Shown here: piece by piece, positions 10,832-20,292 of the stretch
Position numbering within the stretch: position 1 is the first letter of the stretch
Layout: the number at the start of each line of letters is the position of its first letter
Assembly: GCA_029204225.1 (NCBI GenBank)
Contig: CM055109.1
Coordinates: 25,046,723 to 25,110,722, forward strand
Source of the DNA: Diphasiastrum complanatum
Taxonomy: Eukaryota; Streptophyta; Lycopodiopsida; Lycopodiales; Lycopodiaceae
Direction of reading: 5' to 3'
Length of the DNA: 64,000 bases
Notes under the pieces: model-generated
Databases searched by the model: none
What the model was told of the DNA's origin: nothing
What the model saw: the letters and a program-made list of their open reading frames with translations, nothing else
Position numbers and translations under genes: made by a program

Positions 10832-13800
10832 TTGAGAGTTAAGTCCCTAAGTGATGATTTAGCATGCATTGATGAGAACATAAAAGATGGTGAAATAGTC
10901 CAAGTTATGTTGAATGGTTTGCTAAATGAACATGCTAACCTTGTGCAAAGTTTTGCCATTCAAAGAGTCTTGCCAAGTGTGGTTGACTTGCAAGAAATCT
11001 TATTGGCTGAAGAACATAGGTTGCAATCAAAGCTTGATGGTGCATCCTTGCAAGGTGGAGGTGAAGAGGCTTTCTTCACAAAAGGCAAATTCAAGGGCAA
11101 AGGTAAAGGCAAAGGGAAATGGTCCAAAGGTGGTAACTTTGATCATGATGATCACTCTTCCTCTTCCTCTTCTACTAAGAACAATAAGTCAAAGTTCAAG
11201 TGCTTTTATTGTGGGATAAAAGGTCATTTTGCAAATGAATGTTATAAGAAGAAAAGAGAGCAAGGAGAGAGGCAAGGAAATCTTACAATAGATGAGGAAG
11301 AACATAACACATGTGAATCACTTGTTATGACTTCAAGTTTGTTAGCCAACATAGATGATAATGATCCTTGGTGGATTGATAGTGGAGCCTCATCTCACAT
11401 GACAAGACATAAGGAATACTTTACATCCTTATTGTCTTATGAGGGAGAAGGTAACATCATCTACACTGCAAATGATGGTCAATGTGACATCAAAGGCATA
11501 GGCACTATTCCTATTTCCCTTTCAACAAATAGGAAAGCAAATCTTGAAAATGTTTTGTACATTCCTTCAATCACTAAGAATTTGCTTAGTGTAAGTCAAA
11601 TGATTGACAAAGGACTTGATGTGGAGTTCATTGGAGATGCATGTTTGATAAGTAAATGTGGATCCTTGATTGCTCAAGGTAGGAGGCATGGTAAACTTTT
11701 CAAGCTTGATGCATGTGTGATCTCTAATCATGAAGGATGTATGGCTAGGGAGCAATTGACAAACCAAGAAGTTTGGCACAAGAGGTTGGGCCATCCCAAC
11801 TTCAAATCTTTGGAGGTAATGGCAAAGAAAGAGCTTGTTCTTGGTCTCCCTAAAAGTCTTGTTGCAAACAATAGTGTTTGTGAACATTGTGCCTTGTCCA
11901 AATCTCATAGACTTGCTTATTCTAGATCTACTTCTAGATCTAAAGAAGCTTTTCAACTTGTGCATTCTGATATTCATTCTTCTAGTACAACTAGCAATGG
12001 TGGGGCAAAGATGTATGCAACTTTCATTGATGACTTTAGTAGGTATACTTGGATCTATCTTCTTAAAAGTAAGGATGAAGTGTTTGCTGCATTTGTCAAG
12101 TTCAAGAATGAAATGGAAAACCAATTCAATACAAAGATCAAATGCTTAAGATCTGATAATGGAGGGGAATACACCTCAAATAGGTTCAAAGACTTTTGTA
12201 TAGCACATGGGATTAAGAGGGAGATGTCTAGTCCTAGGACTCCACAACAGAATGGAGTGGCCGAGAGGAAGAATAGAACCCTTTGTGAATGTGCCAAGGC
12301 AATGAGACTACATGCTAATCTTGCTAAGTCTTTTTGGGGGGAAGCTTTAGCATGTGCTAACTATCTATGTAATAGATGGACAAGTGCTTCCTTGGATGGT
12401 AAAACTCCTCATGAGGTTCTTTATGGTAGAAGGCCGAGTGTCAAGCATTGTAGGATCTTTGGATGTACATGTTTTGTCAATATCACACTTGATGATAGAA
12501 CTAAAGAAGACCCTTCATCAAAGAAGGGTGTGTTTGTTGGCTATAGTGAAGTAAGCAAGGCTTACAAAGTGTACATTCCTTCTACAAAGAAAGTTGTCAT
12601 AAGTAGGGATGTCATCTTTCATGAAGAGAATGTTTCCAATGTTGTTGATGTTGATGTTGATGTGCCTACTAATCATCATGATGTGCAAGATGTCTTGGAT
12701 GAAGATGGAGATGCCACTCCAAAGCAAACTTCAAGGAAGACTCAAAGGCAAAGGGCTAAGCCATCAAGGCTAACCTATGATGAAAAAAGAAAGCAAGTGG
12801 TGGACAACTCTAACTTTGCTTTTCTTACCTCTTTTGATGAACCAACTTGTGTAGGTGAAGCAATTCAAAAGAAGGAATGGATCCAAGCCATGGATCATGA
12901 GCATCAAGCACTCATCAAAAGCAACACATGGAGGTTGGTAAAGCTTCCAAAGGACAAGAAGGCAATTGGTTGTAAGTGGATCTTCAAGATCAAGACAAAT
13001 CAAGATGGATCAATCAACAAGTACAAGGCAAGGTTGGTGGCAAAGGGGTATGCTCAAGAATATGGTATTGACTATGATGAGACCTTTGCACCCGTGGCAA
13101 AGATGGTAACTATTCGAATCCTAATCTCTCTTGCAACTCTTTATGATTGGGATATGTGGCAAATGGATGTTACTAATGCCTTCTTGAATGGTGATCTTGA
13201 AGAAGATATTTACATGGAGCAACCCGAGGGATATGTTTCACATGATGAGCCTAATCATGTGTGCTATCTCCAAAAGAGTTTGTATGGGCTAAAGCAAGCA
13301 CCAAGGAGTTGGTATGCTAAGCTCAATTCCTTCTTACTTTCTCAAAACTTTGTTATGAATTCAGATTTTGCAGGTGATCAAATGGATAGGAAGTCAACAA
13401 GTGCCTTTGCAATCTATCTTGGAGATGGAGTGGTCTCATGGCTATCAAAGAAGCAACCAACTATCTCTCTATCTTCCACCGAAGCCGAGTACAAGGCATT
13501 AACAACATGCACCAAGGAGATTCTTTGGATCAAGAGGATGTTATTGGATCTTCACTTGCTGGAACCAGAGAAGACTCCAATCATACTTTGTGATAACCTT
13601 TCAGCCCAAAGCTTGGCAAGCAATCCTGTTTTTCATGCAAGGAGCAAGCATATTGAGATTGCTCACCATTTTGTGAGAGATCAAGTCATTGCCAAAGAGG
13701 TGGAGCTTCAACATGTCTCTTCAAAGGAGTGTGTGGCTGATATCTTCACCAAACCATTGGGAAAGGACCTATATTTAATGCATAGATCTAATCTTGGAAT

Positions 13801-13852
13801 GTGCTCAAAGACTATGTTGAAACTAGCATCCAATGTTGAAGAGGGAGTGTGA
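10832..13852 (+). CDS. Copia Gag-Pol with in-frame deletion of the RT active site
   Basis: A 1006-codon open frame. In order: Gag C-half (1-85), a basic KGKG-rich linker (about 85-100), zinc knuckle CFYCGIKGHFANEC (124-137), protease WWIDSGASSHM (D183), pre-integrase WHKRLGHPN, and integrase with D380, D442 and E478, which gives the expected D-D-35-E spacing. RT starts normally (MDVTNAFLNGD with D779, SLYGLKQAPRSWY), but at about residue 842 it passes directly into RNase H (SDFAGDQMDRKST, SSTEAEYKA, CDNLSAQSLA). The roughly 200 residues that normally hold YVDD and the connection are missing without breaking the frame. The real start lies upstream across a frameshift. Integrase, protease and RNase H look intact; RT cannot be. 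Confidence 0.93.
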   Translation: MRVKSLSDDLACIDENIKDGEIVQVMLNGLLNEHANLVQSFAIQRVLPSVVDLQEILLAEEHRLQSKLDGASLQGGGEEAFFTKGKFKGKGKGKGKWSKGGNFDHDDHSSSSSSTKNNKSKFKCFYCGIKGHFANECYKKKREQGERQGNLTIDEEEHNTCESLVMTSSLLANIDDNDPWWIDSGASSHMTRHKEYFTSLLSYEGEGNIIYTANDGQCDIKGIGTIPISLSTNRKANLENVLYIPSITKNLLSVSQMIDKGLDVEFIGDACLISKCGSLIAQGRRHGKLFKLDACVISNHEGCMAREQLTNQEVWHKRLGHPNFKSLEVMAKKELVLGLPKSLVANNSVCEHCALSKSHRLAYSRSTSRSKEAFQLVHSDIHSSSTTSNGGAKMYATFIDDFSRYTWIYLLKSKDEVFAAFVKFKNEMENQFNTKIKCLRSDNGGEYTSNRFKDFCIAHGIKREMSSPRTPQQNGVAERKNRTLCECAKAMRLHANLAKSFWGEALACANYLCNRWTSASLDGKTPHEVLYGRRPSVKHCRIFGCTCFVNITLDDRTKEDPSSKKGVFVGYSEVSKAYKVYIPSTKKVVISRDVIFHEENVSNVVDVDVDVPTNHHDVQDVLDEDGDATPKQTSRKTQRQRAKPSRLTYDEKRKQVVDNSNFAFLTSFDEPTCVGEAIQKKEWIQAMDHEHQALIKSNTWRLVKLPKDKKAIGCKWIFKIKTNQDGSINKYKARLVAKGYAQEYGIDYDETFAPVAKMVTIRILISLATLYDWDMWQMDVTNAFLNGDLEEDIYMEQPEGYVSHDEPNHVCYLQKSLYGLKQAPRSWYAKLNSFLLSQNFVMNSDFAGDQMDRKSTSAFAIYLGDGVVSWLSKKQPTISLSSTEAEYKALTTCTKEILWIKRMLLDLHLLEPEKTPIILCDNLSAQSLASNPVFHARSKHIEIAHHFVRDQVIAKEVELQHVSSKECVADIFTKPLGKDLYLMHRSNLGMCSKTMLKLASNVEEGV

Positions 13853-14502
13853 AAATTGTCAACATTTCCTAGCTAGTTTGAGGCCTAAATTGGCTAAAAT
13901 TGTAAATAGTTTTGGTTCTGGAGTTTCGCACGTGTGAACCAGGCCACAATGTTTTTATTTACTGTATTTTTTCAGTATGATGAAGTGTCAAACTTCATAC
14001 CCTTCAAAATGAGATCATTTTGATGTATTTTGGTCATATAAGCCATTTTTAGCTATTTTTCCTATATAGGGAATATCTAGGGTCAAGTACCTTCTAGAGA
14101 GAGGAGAGAGAGTCATCTTCCTCATCCATAAATAGTAGGGAAGTCGTGGAGAACAGGTTGGAGAAACCTTTTGTATGCTTCATTGAGATCAATAGATCAT
14201 TGTCATTGTTTCTTCCTCCATTGAGAGCATTGTTGTGTGTATTGTCTTCAAGCTATTGTGTATGATCTTAGGTGCTTTCCAAAAGTGATAGGCTGATGTA
14301 TTATGGACTGTATAATGCTATTTTGGGCCGCACTTGATGTTTATGGAAGTTTCCATTTGTGGTAAATGCTTTTTGATCAAGTTCTTTGCATTCTAGGTAG
14401 CATAGAATGTGTTGCCAATTCCTAGCTTATGTAGTTTGGAGTGCAAGCATTCAAGCCAATGATCTTGGAGTTTAGATCCACTTAGGATCTGTATTTTTCA
14501 CA
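13848..14502 (+). repeat. 3' LTR of the young Copia
   Basis: Follows the polypurine tract directly and ends CA before the GCAAA target duplication. It differs from the 5' LTR by three transitions (in the GGAGTTT(T/C)GCACG, ATGAGA(C/T)CATT and CCATA(G/A)ATAG contexts). The pol stop codon lies in its first bases. Confidence 0.95.
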
Positions 14503-14605
14503 GCAAACACCTTTTGGGCAGAAGCCTATAGCACATCTATGCACATTCTGAATCGGTGTCCTACAAAATCCGTGGAAGGTAAGACACCTGTAGAAGTACT
14601 CTAGA
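14503..14605 (+). pseudogene. Decayed Copia integrase, continuation after the insertion
   Basis: Starts with the second copy of GCAAA, then reads NTFWAEAYSTSMHILN and GKTPVEV, which continues the integrase frame left at 8643. It breaks at a stop near 14604 and passes into an unrelated repeat. Together with 7598-8643 it shows the insertion target. Confidence 0.88.
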
Positions 14606-14936
14606 ACGTGGCTAATCTACCACTCTTGTAATCCATGATTAGTTGTACATGTTTAATCTTTTTGATTTGGAAAGTTACACAATGTGACATGAAAAAGTTC
14701 ACGAACTATATATTTTTTTGCTTGATGCATAAAACTAAAAAGACGGAAAAGCCAATGCATTGTGTGGATCTGCCACACAGTGCTTGAAATCAGAAGATCA
14801 ATAGATAATATTGTAGCTGTTATGCGCATATTATTCTGAATGATTATATGATCTCAAATGAATATTTGTCTGTTACTATTATGTATCTGATTCACTTGTT
14901 TATTCAAACGTAGATCAGCAGTGTCTGTCTACATTC
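14606..14936 (+). repeat. LTR-like direct repeat, copy 1 (with deletions)
   Basis: Matches 18196-18686 from GTGGCTAATCTACCAC to GTCTGTCTACA. Relative to the second copy it lacks a block of about 120 bp and another of about 45 bp. Probably one LTR of an old element whose interior is 14937-18195. No target duplication was found, and 14 bases of similarity extend into the preceding Copia codons, so the left edge is uncertain. Confidence 0.6.
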
Positions 14937-15400
14937 TTGTTGGCTGATTCTAACGAATCCCCAAGATACTCGGATAGAGCAACTCAAGAGCACCTCTCAC
15001 CTTAGACCGAGGAGATCTCTGTGAAGACGAGACTAACGAAGACTGAGAGCCGAGTATGAGAGCCAAGGAATACTAGTTAATACTGCCAAGTAGGAACTGT
15101 GTAAGCCTCATGGTGAATTTCGAAAGATGGAATGACCATGTAGGAACTAGTATTTCTAGGCTAATGTAATAAATGCAAGTAGACCCCTCTTAAAGAAAGT
15201 AGAGTGAGCCACCTTTTGATGGTGACCTCTAGTGGAGAGCATTATTCCACTTGTAATTTGTGAAATGTGGAAATTCCACTAGGATGCCACCTAAGGAGCT
15301 CTCTTGCTTATTTAAGAAACTCTCTCTTTGTGAAGAGGAGCCTTTTGTGTATTGTATCAACTCCATGCTGAAATGATAAGATCTTCCATGAGTTTTGATG
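14937..15400 (+). repeat. LTR start fragment, TGTTGGCTG family
   Basis: Begins TGTTGGCTGATTC. Its first 90 or so bases are highly similar to the reverse strand of 27073-27167. Downstream is a core-promoter-like CTTATTTAAG (about 15305) in the position expected for an LTR. The right end could not be fixed. Confidence 0.5.
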
Positions 15401-16526
15401 CATTCTTGAGCTCCTTGATCATTCTTGTTTCTTGAGTGATGCAGTAATGATCTTGCCCTTCCATTCCCTTTGTGTGTGGTTGTGGATTGTAGTTGTGGAT
15501 TAGATTTCCTTTTTTTCCTAGAGTGGATTAGTTATCGTTTCTTGTTTGTGGATTAATGTAGGAATCAGCATTCAAGTAAACTAAATAGGCTAGAAATGTG
15601 GTGAGATCTTGAATATTCTTGACATTCTAGTTCTTGATATTCTTGGGATGTCCAAGAATCAAAAGATTGGTTGGTTTCTTGATTCTTGGACCTCTAAAAT
15701 GCTGTAGATTAGTTCTTGTTCTTGTTTTGCTAATTTACGCAAGTATTGTAGTGCTTAGGATCTAATTTCAGTTCATTTTGTAGCAAAGTAGAAGTAGATT
15801 TCATGGTTGTTCACCTGGACTGCATGCTGATCATTTGGTTGAACATTTTGATTACATGATGGATTGATTCCATGTGACACAGTTCAAGAGAAACAGATCT
15901 GAGTTGTCCTCTGATAGGCAAGACATTAATACTAGATTGATACCAATCTCTTTCTGCCTATTTTGGGCCTTGACTAAGAAGGTAACATTCAAGAAAATGC
16001 CTAAATGTGCCTGGTGACAGGCAAAAACAGTTCTATACGCAAGAAGTAAGAAGCAGAACAGTAAACAGATTCTAAAAAGTGTGGAATCTGGCAACATTTG
16101 ACAGCGTTGCCACTTGAACTCCAATGCATTCTAAATCCATAAGAACTACAACTGTTCAGATACCTGCTTACAAACTCCCAATCTTTTCACACATCTGAGT
16201 TTCTACAAACTGGACAGAGCCACATCAATGGCTACATCATTGCCCAAATCCACAGGCTGATACACTCGCAAATCCGTTGGCTATCTCATTGTTAGCAAAC
16301 ACACTAACAGAGTTGGATTTCATTGAATGCCAAGTCCGGACGCTCTTGCAACAATTTTAACACAGAACTCTCATGCTTCTATAGACGTCCTCTATCAGAT
16401 TACTCCCTTCTCCTAACAGAGCCAACCCCACTGCACATTCACCTCAAACAAATCAGAACAACCAGAACAAATCCTGCCCTGCCAACACATATGCTCATGC
16501 TCCTACCATCTCCTCACTCTTCCATT
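15400..16526. other. Unassigned AT-rich region
   Basis: No domain-bearing frame, LTR pair or tRNA is visible. Short TTCTTG-rich repeats occur near 15600-15720. A minus-strand frame at 15852-16124 has a hydrophobic stretch but no recognisable family and is probably chance. The region may be the interior of the old element flanked by 14606 and 18196. Confidence 0.4.
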
Positions 16527-17099
16527 CTCGACCGAGGCCTCCATACGAAATCTCAACCGGAGCCCCTTGCGAAATCTCAACCGTTGCCCCCTTGCAAAAT
16601 CTCAACCAAAGCCCCTTGTGAAATCTCAACCAGGGCTCCCTTGTGAAATCTCAACCGGAGCCCCTTGTGAAATCTCAACCGGAGCCCCCTTGTGAAATCT
16701 CAACCGGAGCCCCTTGCGAAATCTCAACCGAAGCCCCCTCATGAAATCTCAACCGGAGCCCTATCTCAAATCTCAACCGGAGTCCTTTCTGAAATCTCAA
16801 CCGGAGCCCTGACTCCAATCTCAACCGAAGCCCTGACTCAAGTCTCAACCGGAGCCCTGTCTCAAATCTCAACCGAAGCCCTGACTCAAATCTCAAACAG
16901 AGCTCTGTCTCAAATCTCAACCGATCCATTTCCGCTGAAATCTCGACTGAAGCGTCGTGTCAGATCTCGACCAAAGTGTTTCTTTTCATATCGCGACCAG
17001 CGAGTTTCTATCAAATCTCGACTGAAGGGTTTCTAACAAATCTCGACCGAAGGAAGCGATCACATCTCGACGGGAGGTTTTAAGTCCGAACTCGACCGG
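16527..17099 (+). repeat. Minisatellite, about 24 units of 24 bp
   Basis: Units follow the consensus TCTCAACCGGAGCCC then a variable CTTG(C/T)GAAA or TG(A/T)CTCAAA end, 24-25 bp long. There is a gradient: left units end CTTGTGAAA, middle units CTGTCTCAAA, and right units change TCTCAAC to TCTCGAC and decay. Because the unit is a multiple of three, frames stay open across it on both strands and encode an octapeptide repeat (ISTGALSQ-like), which I regard as a by-product. Confidence 0.92.
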
Positions 17100-17116
17100 T
17101 TCCATCCTCACTAGTC

Positions 17117-17195
17117 AATTTTTTTTTTTTTTACTTACTCTTTTCTCTTCTTCTTCTTCTTCTTCTTCTTCTCACTAAAATAATAATAATTATAA
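17117..17195 (+). repeat. Low-complexity T-run, (CTT)n and AAT-rich stretch
   Basis: A run of T followed by repeated CTT and then AATAAT-rich sequence, immediately right of the minisatellite. Confidence 0.85.
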
Positions 17196-17219
17196 ACTTA
17201 AAATAAAAAAACTGGAACA

Positions 17220-18003
17220 TCTTCACCATTGCACCATCACTGAAGCGATCCATCAATCGGCTACTTTGCGACATTCTAGTGCTAAGCTACGGAGACCGCC
17301 ATCGCAGGATTGTCTAAACTAAAGAAGTTTTCTGATGAAACCATCTGAGACTACACCTATCAGATCTTCCATCTAGTGAAGGATTGTCTGATTTCTGAAC
17401 AGATCATCATGGCAAAATACTATGTCGGACTGTCCAAAAAGATCAGATTTGGTATGGTATAATTAGCATATTATGCATCACTTGCACAACTCTGTAAGAA
17501 TGCTTCCATGATGGAAATCTCACACAAGATGAAGGATTTTTTCTATCGCTCTGATGAATCATCCGATGGGAAATCAAAGAAATGAGAGTCAACAACGAGC
17601 GATGATCCAGCAAGAATAGAACCCTATGCAAGGCAAAGAAGTGTAGCAAAGTCAAACAGATCGAGTGCAGTGGAAGACCAAGAACCTTGCACTTCAAGTT
17701 CAGGCTGTCCTCAAGCTTATGCTCGCATGGTCAATTTTCTTGAAAGGGATGAATGTACATACTGCTTTGAAGATCAGCCGAGTGCAAGATGTCCAATCAA
17801 GAATCCTCGACAGGGACTAAAGGTGGAGCGGAAGGCCTGACAGTCAGATCCAACGGTTCAGAGGTCACAAGCAAAATCAAGCCAACAAGGAGCTCACCAA
17901 AAGGATGGATGCTAGATTGATCCACCTAAATCGCAAGTTTCATCAACAAACAGTGGCAAGGTGGAAGTTTTGGTTATTGAAAAAATAAATTGTTTCTATT
18001 GCC
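17220..18003 (+). pseudogene. Degenerate Gag-like remnant
   Basis: Reading through stops gives KLKKFSDETI, YTYQIFHLVKDCLISEQI and MAKYYVGLSKKIRFGM, and further on a cysteine-rich CTYCFEDQPSARC motif followed by basic and glutamine-rich sequence. The order (helical capsid-like part, then a cysteine knuckle without a clear histidine) suggests an old retrotransposon Gag. Stops occur near 17345, 17460, 17583 and 17838. I cannot name the family, and this is a weak assignment. Confidence 0.4.
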
Positions 18004-18065
18004 AAAGCTTTGCTAGCTTTCCACCCTGAATTTGACATAAAAGACACACGAAACAAAAATATTTG

Positions 18066-18101
18066 AAAACAATTTCGTGACACACAACACGAAATTGTTT
18101 T
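18066..18101. repeat. Perfect 14-bp inverted repeat, 8-base loop
   Basis: AAAACAATTTCGTG at 18066-18079 is followed by ACACACAA and the exact complement at 18088-18101. It lies just before the second LTR-like repeat, in sequence otherwise without features. Confidence 0.85.
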
Positions 18102-18195
18102 ACGACACAAAATCATTCATGCTCCACAAAGGACCAATAAGATCAGCCAAGTACCATGGCGTACAAGTATTTGATCAGATATCATGACATCAACT

Positions 18196-18686
18196 GAAGT
18201 ACTCTAGAAGTGGCTAATCTACCACTCTTGTAATCCAAGATTAGTTGTAGATGTTTAATCTTGCTGATTTGGGAAGTTACACGACACGACACAAAAAAGT
18301 TGCGAACTATATACTCTCTGCTTGATGCAAAAAAAAAATCGAAAATATACAGAATATATGTCCGCTTGTGAGTGAGATAATTTTGTAAGAGGATTACCAG
18401 ATCCAGAAGTCCGCTAGTAAGCGAGACACTATTCGTGAGAGAATTGTATTTCTCTCACACCAATGCATTGTGTGGATCTGTCACATAGTGCTTGAAATCA
18501 GAAGATCAACAGAGAATATTATAGTTGTTATGCGCATATTATTCTGAATGATTGTATGATCTCGAATGAATATTTGTCTGCTACTATTCATGTATCTGAT
18601 TCACTTGTTTATTCAATTCTGCACGTTGGTTTGATTTTGTTGAATGCTATAATAATCTGTAACGTAGATTAGCAATGTCTGTCTAC
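18196..18686 (+). repeat. LTR-like direct repeat, copy 2
   Basis: Fuller copy of the repeat at 14606-14936. It ends GTCTGTCTACA and is followed directly by Gypsy leader sequence. It contains an insertion-like block (about 18340-18460) and the AACGTAGAT(T/C)AGCA segment shared with copy 1. Confidence 0.6.
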
Positions 18687-18687
18687 A

Positions 18688-18757
18688 CTAAGTGAGACCA
18701 GGACACAAAGAAGCTTGTGAGAGTTAGTTTGATGTCTAAGTGCCTGTGTGAAAGTAG
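18688..18757 (+). other. Gypsy leader fragment, left of the Copia insertion
   Basis: AGTGAGACCAGGACAC and GCTTGTGAGAGTTAG match the leader at about 4338-4370. The matching continuation (TTCCCAGTGAAAAAAAG) appears at 23840, right of the inserted Copia, so the leader was split by it. Confidence 0.75.
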
Positions 18758-19028
18758 TTAGAATCAAAGTTAGAATCACTGGGTTACTGTACTGTGGGTC
18801 CTATCAGTGGATAAGGATCAGTTGGCCTCGCCACGAGGCAAGTTGACGGGACACGCGTCCCGCCAACGGCAACCTGGGTCATGCATGGGTTGCCTGAGTG
18901 AATAACTATATGTACAGTGTACTTTCATTTTGAGAAATACAATTGCTATGTGAGCTTGTTGAGGAGAGTGTTTTTTGTCTGTGTTACTGTGTAGTATGAT
19001 CTGTGTTCCTGTGCAAAGCAAATTCTAA
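18758..19028 (+). repeat. 5' LTR of the TT...AA Copia, three hairpins
   Basis: Within 18826-18900 three inverted repeats follow one another: GCCTCG/CGAGGC with a 3-base loop, CGGGAC/GTCCCG with a 4-base loop, and GGCAACC/GGTTGCC with a longer loop. The terminal TTAGAAT and ATTCTAA are themselves complementary. Confidence 0.9.
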
Positions 19029-19030
19029 GT

Positions 19031-19042
19031 TGGCATCAGAGC
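19031..19042 (+). other. Primer-binding site, tRNA-Met type with one mismatch
   Basis: TGGCATCAGAGC starts two bases after the LTR and differs from TGGTATCAGAGC at one base. Gag starts 384 bp downstream. Confidence 0.85.
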
Positions 19043-19426
19043 CGTACAGGGAGTGTACATAGTACAGTGTCGTCGTTGAAGAGAGCTTCGGGAGAACTGT
19101 CTTCTGAGAGTTCGGGGTTTTACGGCGGGTTGAAGACGGAAAGAAAAGCATTGGTGCACAGTATCTAATTTATAGAGGCTTGCTAAGCTCAGCAGAGGGA
19201 TTATTAGCCTGTGCATAGCATCAGACAGGGAAAAATTTGGTGAAAAATTGACAATTTCGAAGCCAGCTGAAAATTGAAACCGGGCTTGGGGTTATGGTTT
19301 TTATACATAACTGGCGAGTGGCCTGGTAAGAGAAAAAGTGCAGGTCATTATTTTCAACTTCTGACATCATTGTTGGCCTCGACATGCTGTTCTTAGCCTA
19401 AGGCAGAAGTTTCAAGCAGTTTTGCG

Positions 19427-20292
19427 ATGGCAAACATGGGAGAGTCCATTTTGAGTGAAAGTAGCAAATTGGATGGGATTTCCAATTATGCAGTGTGGAA
19501 ATTCAAAATGAAAAACATATTGATGGAGAAAGACCTGTGGGAAGTCGTCACAGGTGATGAGAGAAGGCCGTCAAATGAAGCAGACATCAAAGTGTTTGAC
19601 AAAAAGATGAGGAAAGCTTTGACCTTCATTAACTTGTTAGTGAAGGATCACATCATTACCCACATTTGTGATGCTATTACACCCAGACAGGCATGGGAGG
19701 TGCTAAAGGAGCAGTTCAAGATGTCAAATTCATCAAGAATCATGTTTCTGAAGTCAAAGTTGAATAGTGCCCGCATGGAGCAAGGAGAGCACATTCAGAC
19801 GTACATGACCAGAATCAAGACAATGAGAGATGAACTGCATTCTATTGGAGAGCGCATACGTGATGTGGAGCTGGTGCATAATGCATTATGCGGCATTGCA
19901 GAACCCTATCAGATGTTTGTGAGCGGAATAGCATCAAGAGAGAGATTGCCAACCTTTGACGAGCTCACAGGAATTTGATGCAGGAAGAGCAACGACGAGA
20001 AATGGTGAAAGCTAGACGTCAAAATACTGACGATCAGGCACTTGCGACATGCCAAAAACAAGGCAAGGGCAAGGGCAAGAAGAAGTCTAAGTAGCAGTTT
20101 GCCAAGTCTCAGGAGGATGAGGGATCTTCCAGCAAAACTAAGAAAGGCAAGTGCTTCCATTGTGGTAAAAAGGGCCATTGGAAGAGTGAATGTCGCAAAT
20201 TCCTGGCGGAACAAGGCAAGGGAAAACCAAAACAAGCAGGTAACCTTGTCGATGAGAGTAAGATTAAAGACTCTAGCATCTTCATATCTGCA
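19427..20292 (+). pseudogene. Copia Gag (UBN2 domain plus zinc knuckle)
   Basis: The frame at 19427-19978 begins MANMGESILSESSKLDG and contains NYAVWKFKMKNILMEKDLWE and QAWEVLKEQF, the UBN2/Gag-polypeptide domain. After a frameshift near 19975 it continues EEQRREMVKARRQNTDD, a basic KGKGKKKSK stretch, a TAG near 20092, and a canonical CFHCGKKGHWKSEC knuckle (20152-20193). The start codon is the first ATG after the leader. It is inactivated by at least one frameshift and one stop. Confidence 0.9.

Larger units (their letters stand above)
8644..14502 (+). mobile_element. Complete young Copia retrotransposon (5859 bp), RT-deleted
   Basis: Whole element: 5' LTR 8644-9298, primer-binding site 9299-9310, leader, gag and pol frames, polypurine tract (GAGGGAG, 13841-13847) and 3' LTR 13848-14502. 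It is flanked by a perfect 5-bp target duplication, GCAAA (8639-8643 and 14503-14507). The two 655-bp LTRs differ at only three positions, all transitions, so the insertion is recent. It interrupts an older Copia integrase gene in the same orientation. Pol lacks the RT catalytic region, so the element is non-autonomous. Confidence 0.96.

Noticed and set aside
11567-12124. Minus-strand frames inside the Copia pol region
   Set aside because: Antisense shadows of well-supported integrase coding; no independent motif.
14590-14606. GAAGTACTCTAGAA shared at 14592 and 18196 as a target duplication
   Set aside because: The first copy is part of the preceding Copia codons and the second lies inside the repeat, so positions do not fit flanking target duplications; the cause remains unclear.
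15852-16124. Minus-strand hydrophobic frame as a small membrane protein gene
   Set aside because: No homologous copy, promoter or family pattern; length is within chance for AT-rich DNA.
16527-17099. CRISPR-like array or coding octapeptide repeat
   Set aside because: Units are contiguous with no unique spacers, and the frames are by-products of a 24-bp period with no start context or conserved flanks.
17443-17697. Minus-strand 84-codon frame
   Set aside because: Opposite the Gag-like remnant; composition is typical of antisense of a lysine/serine-rich region.
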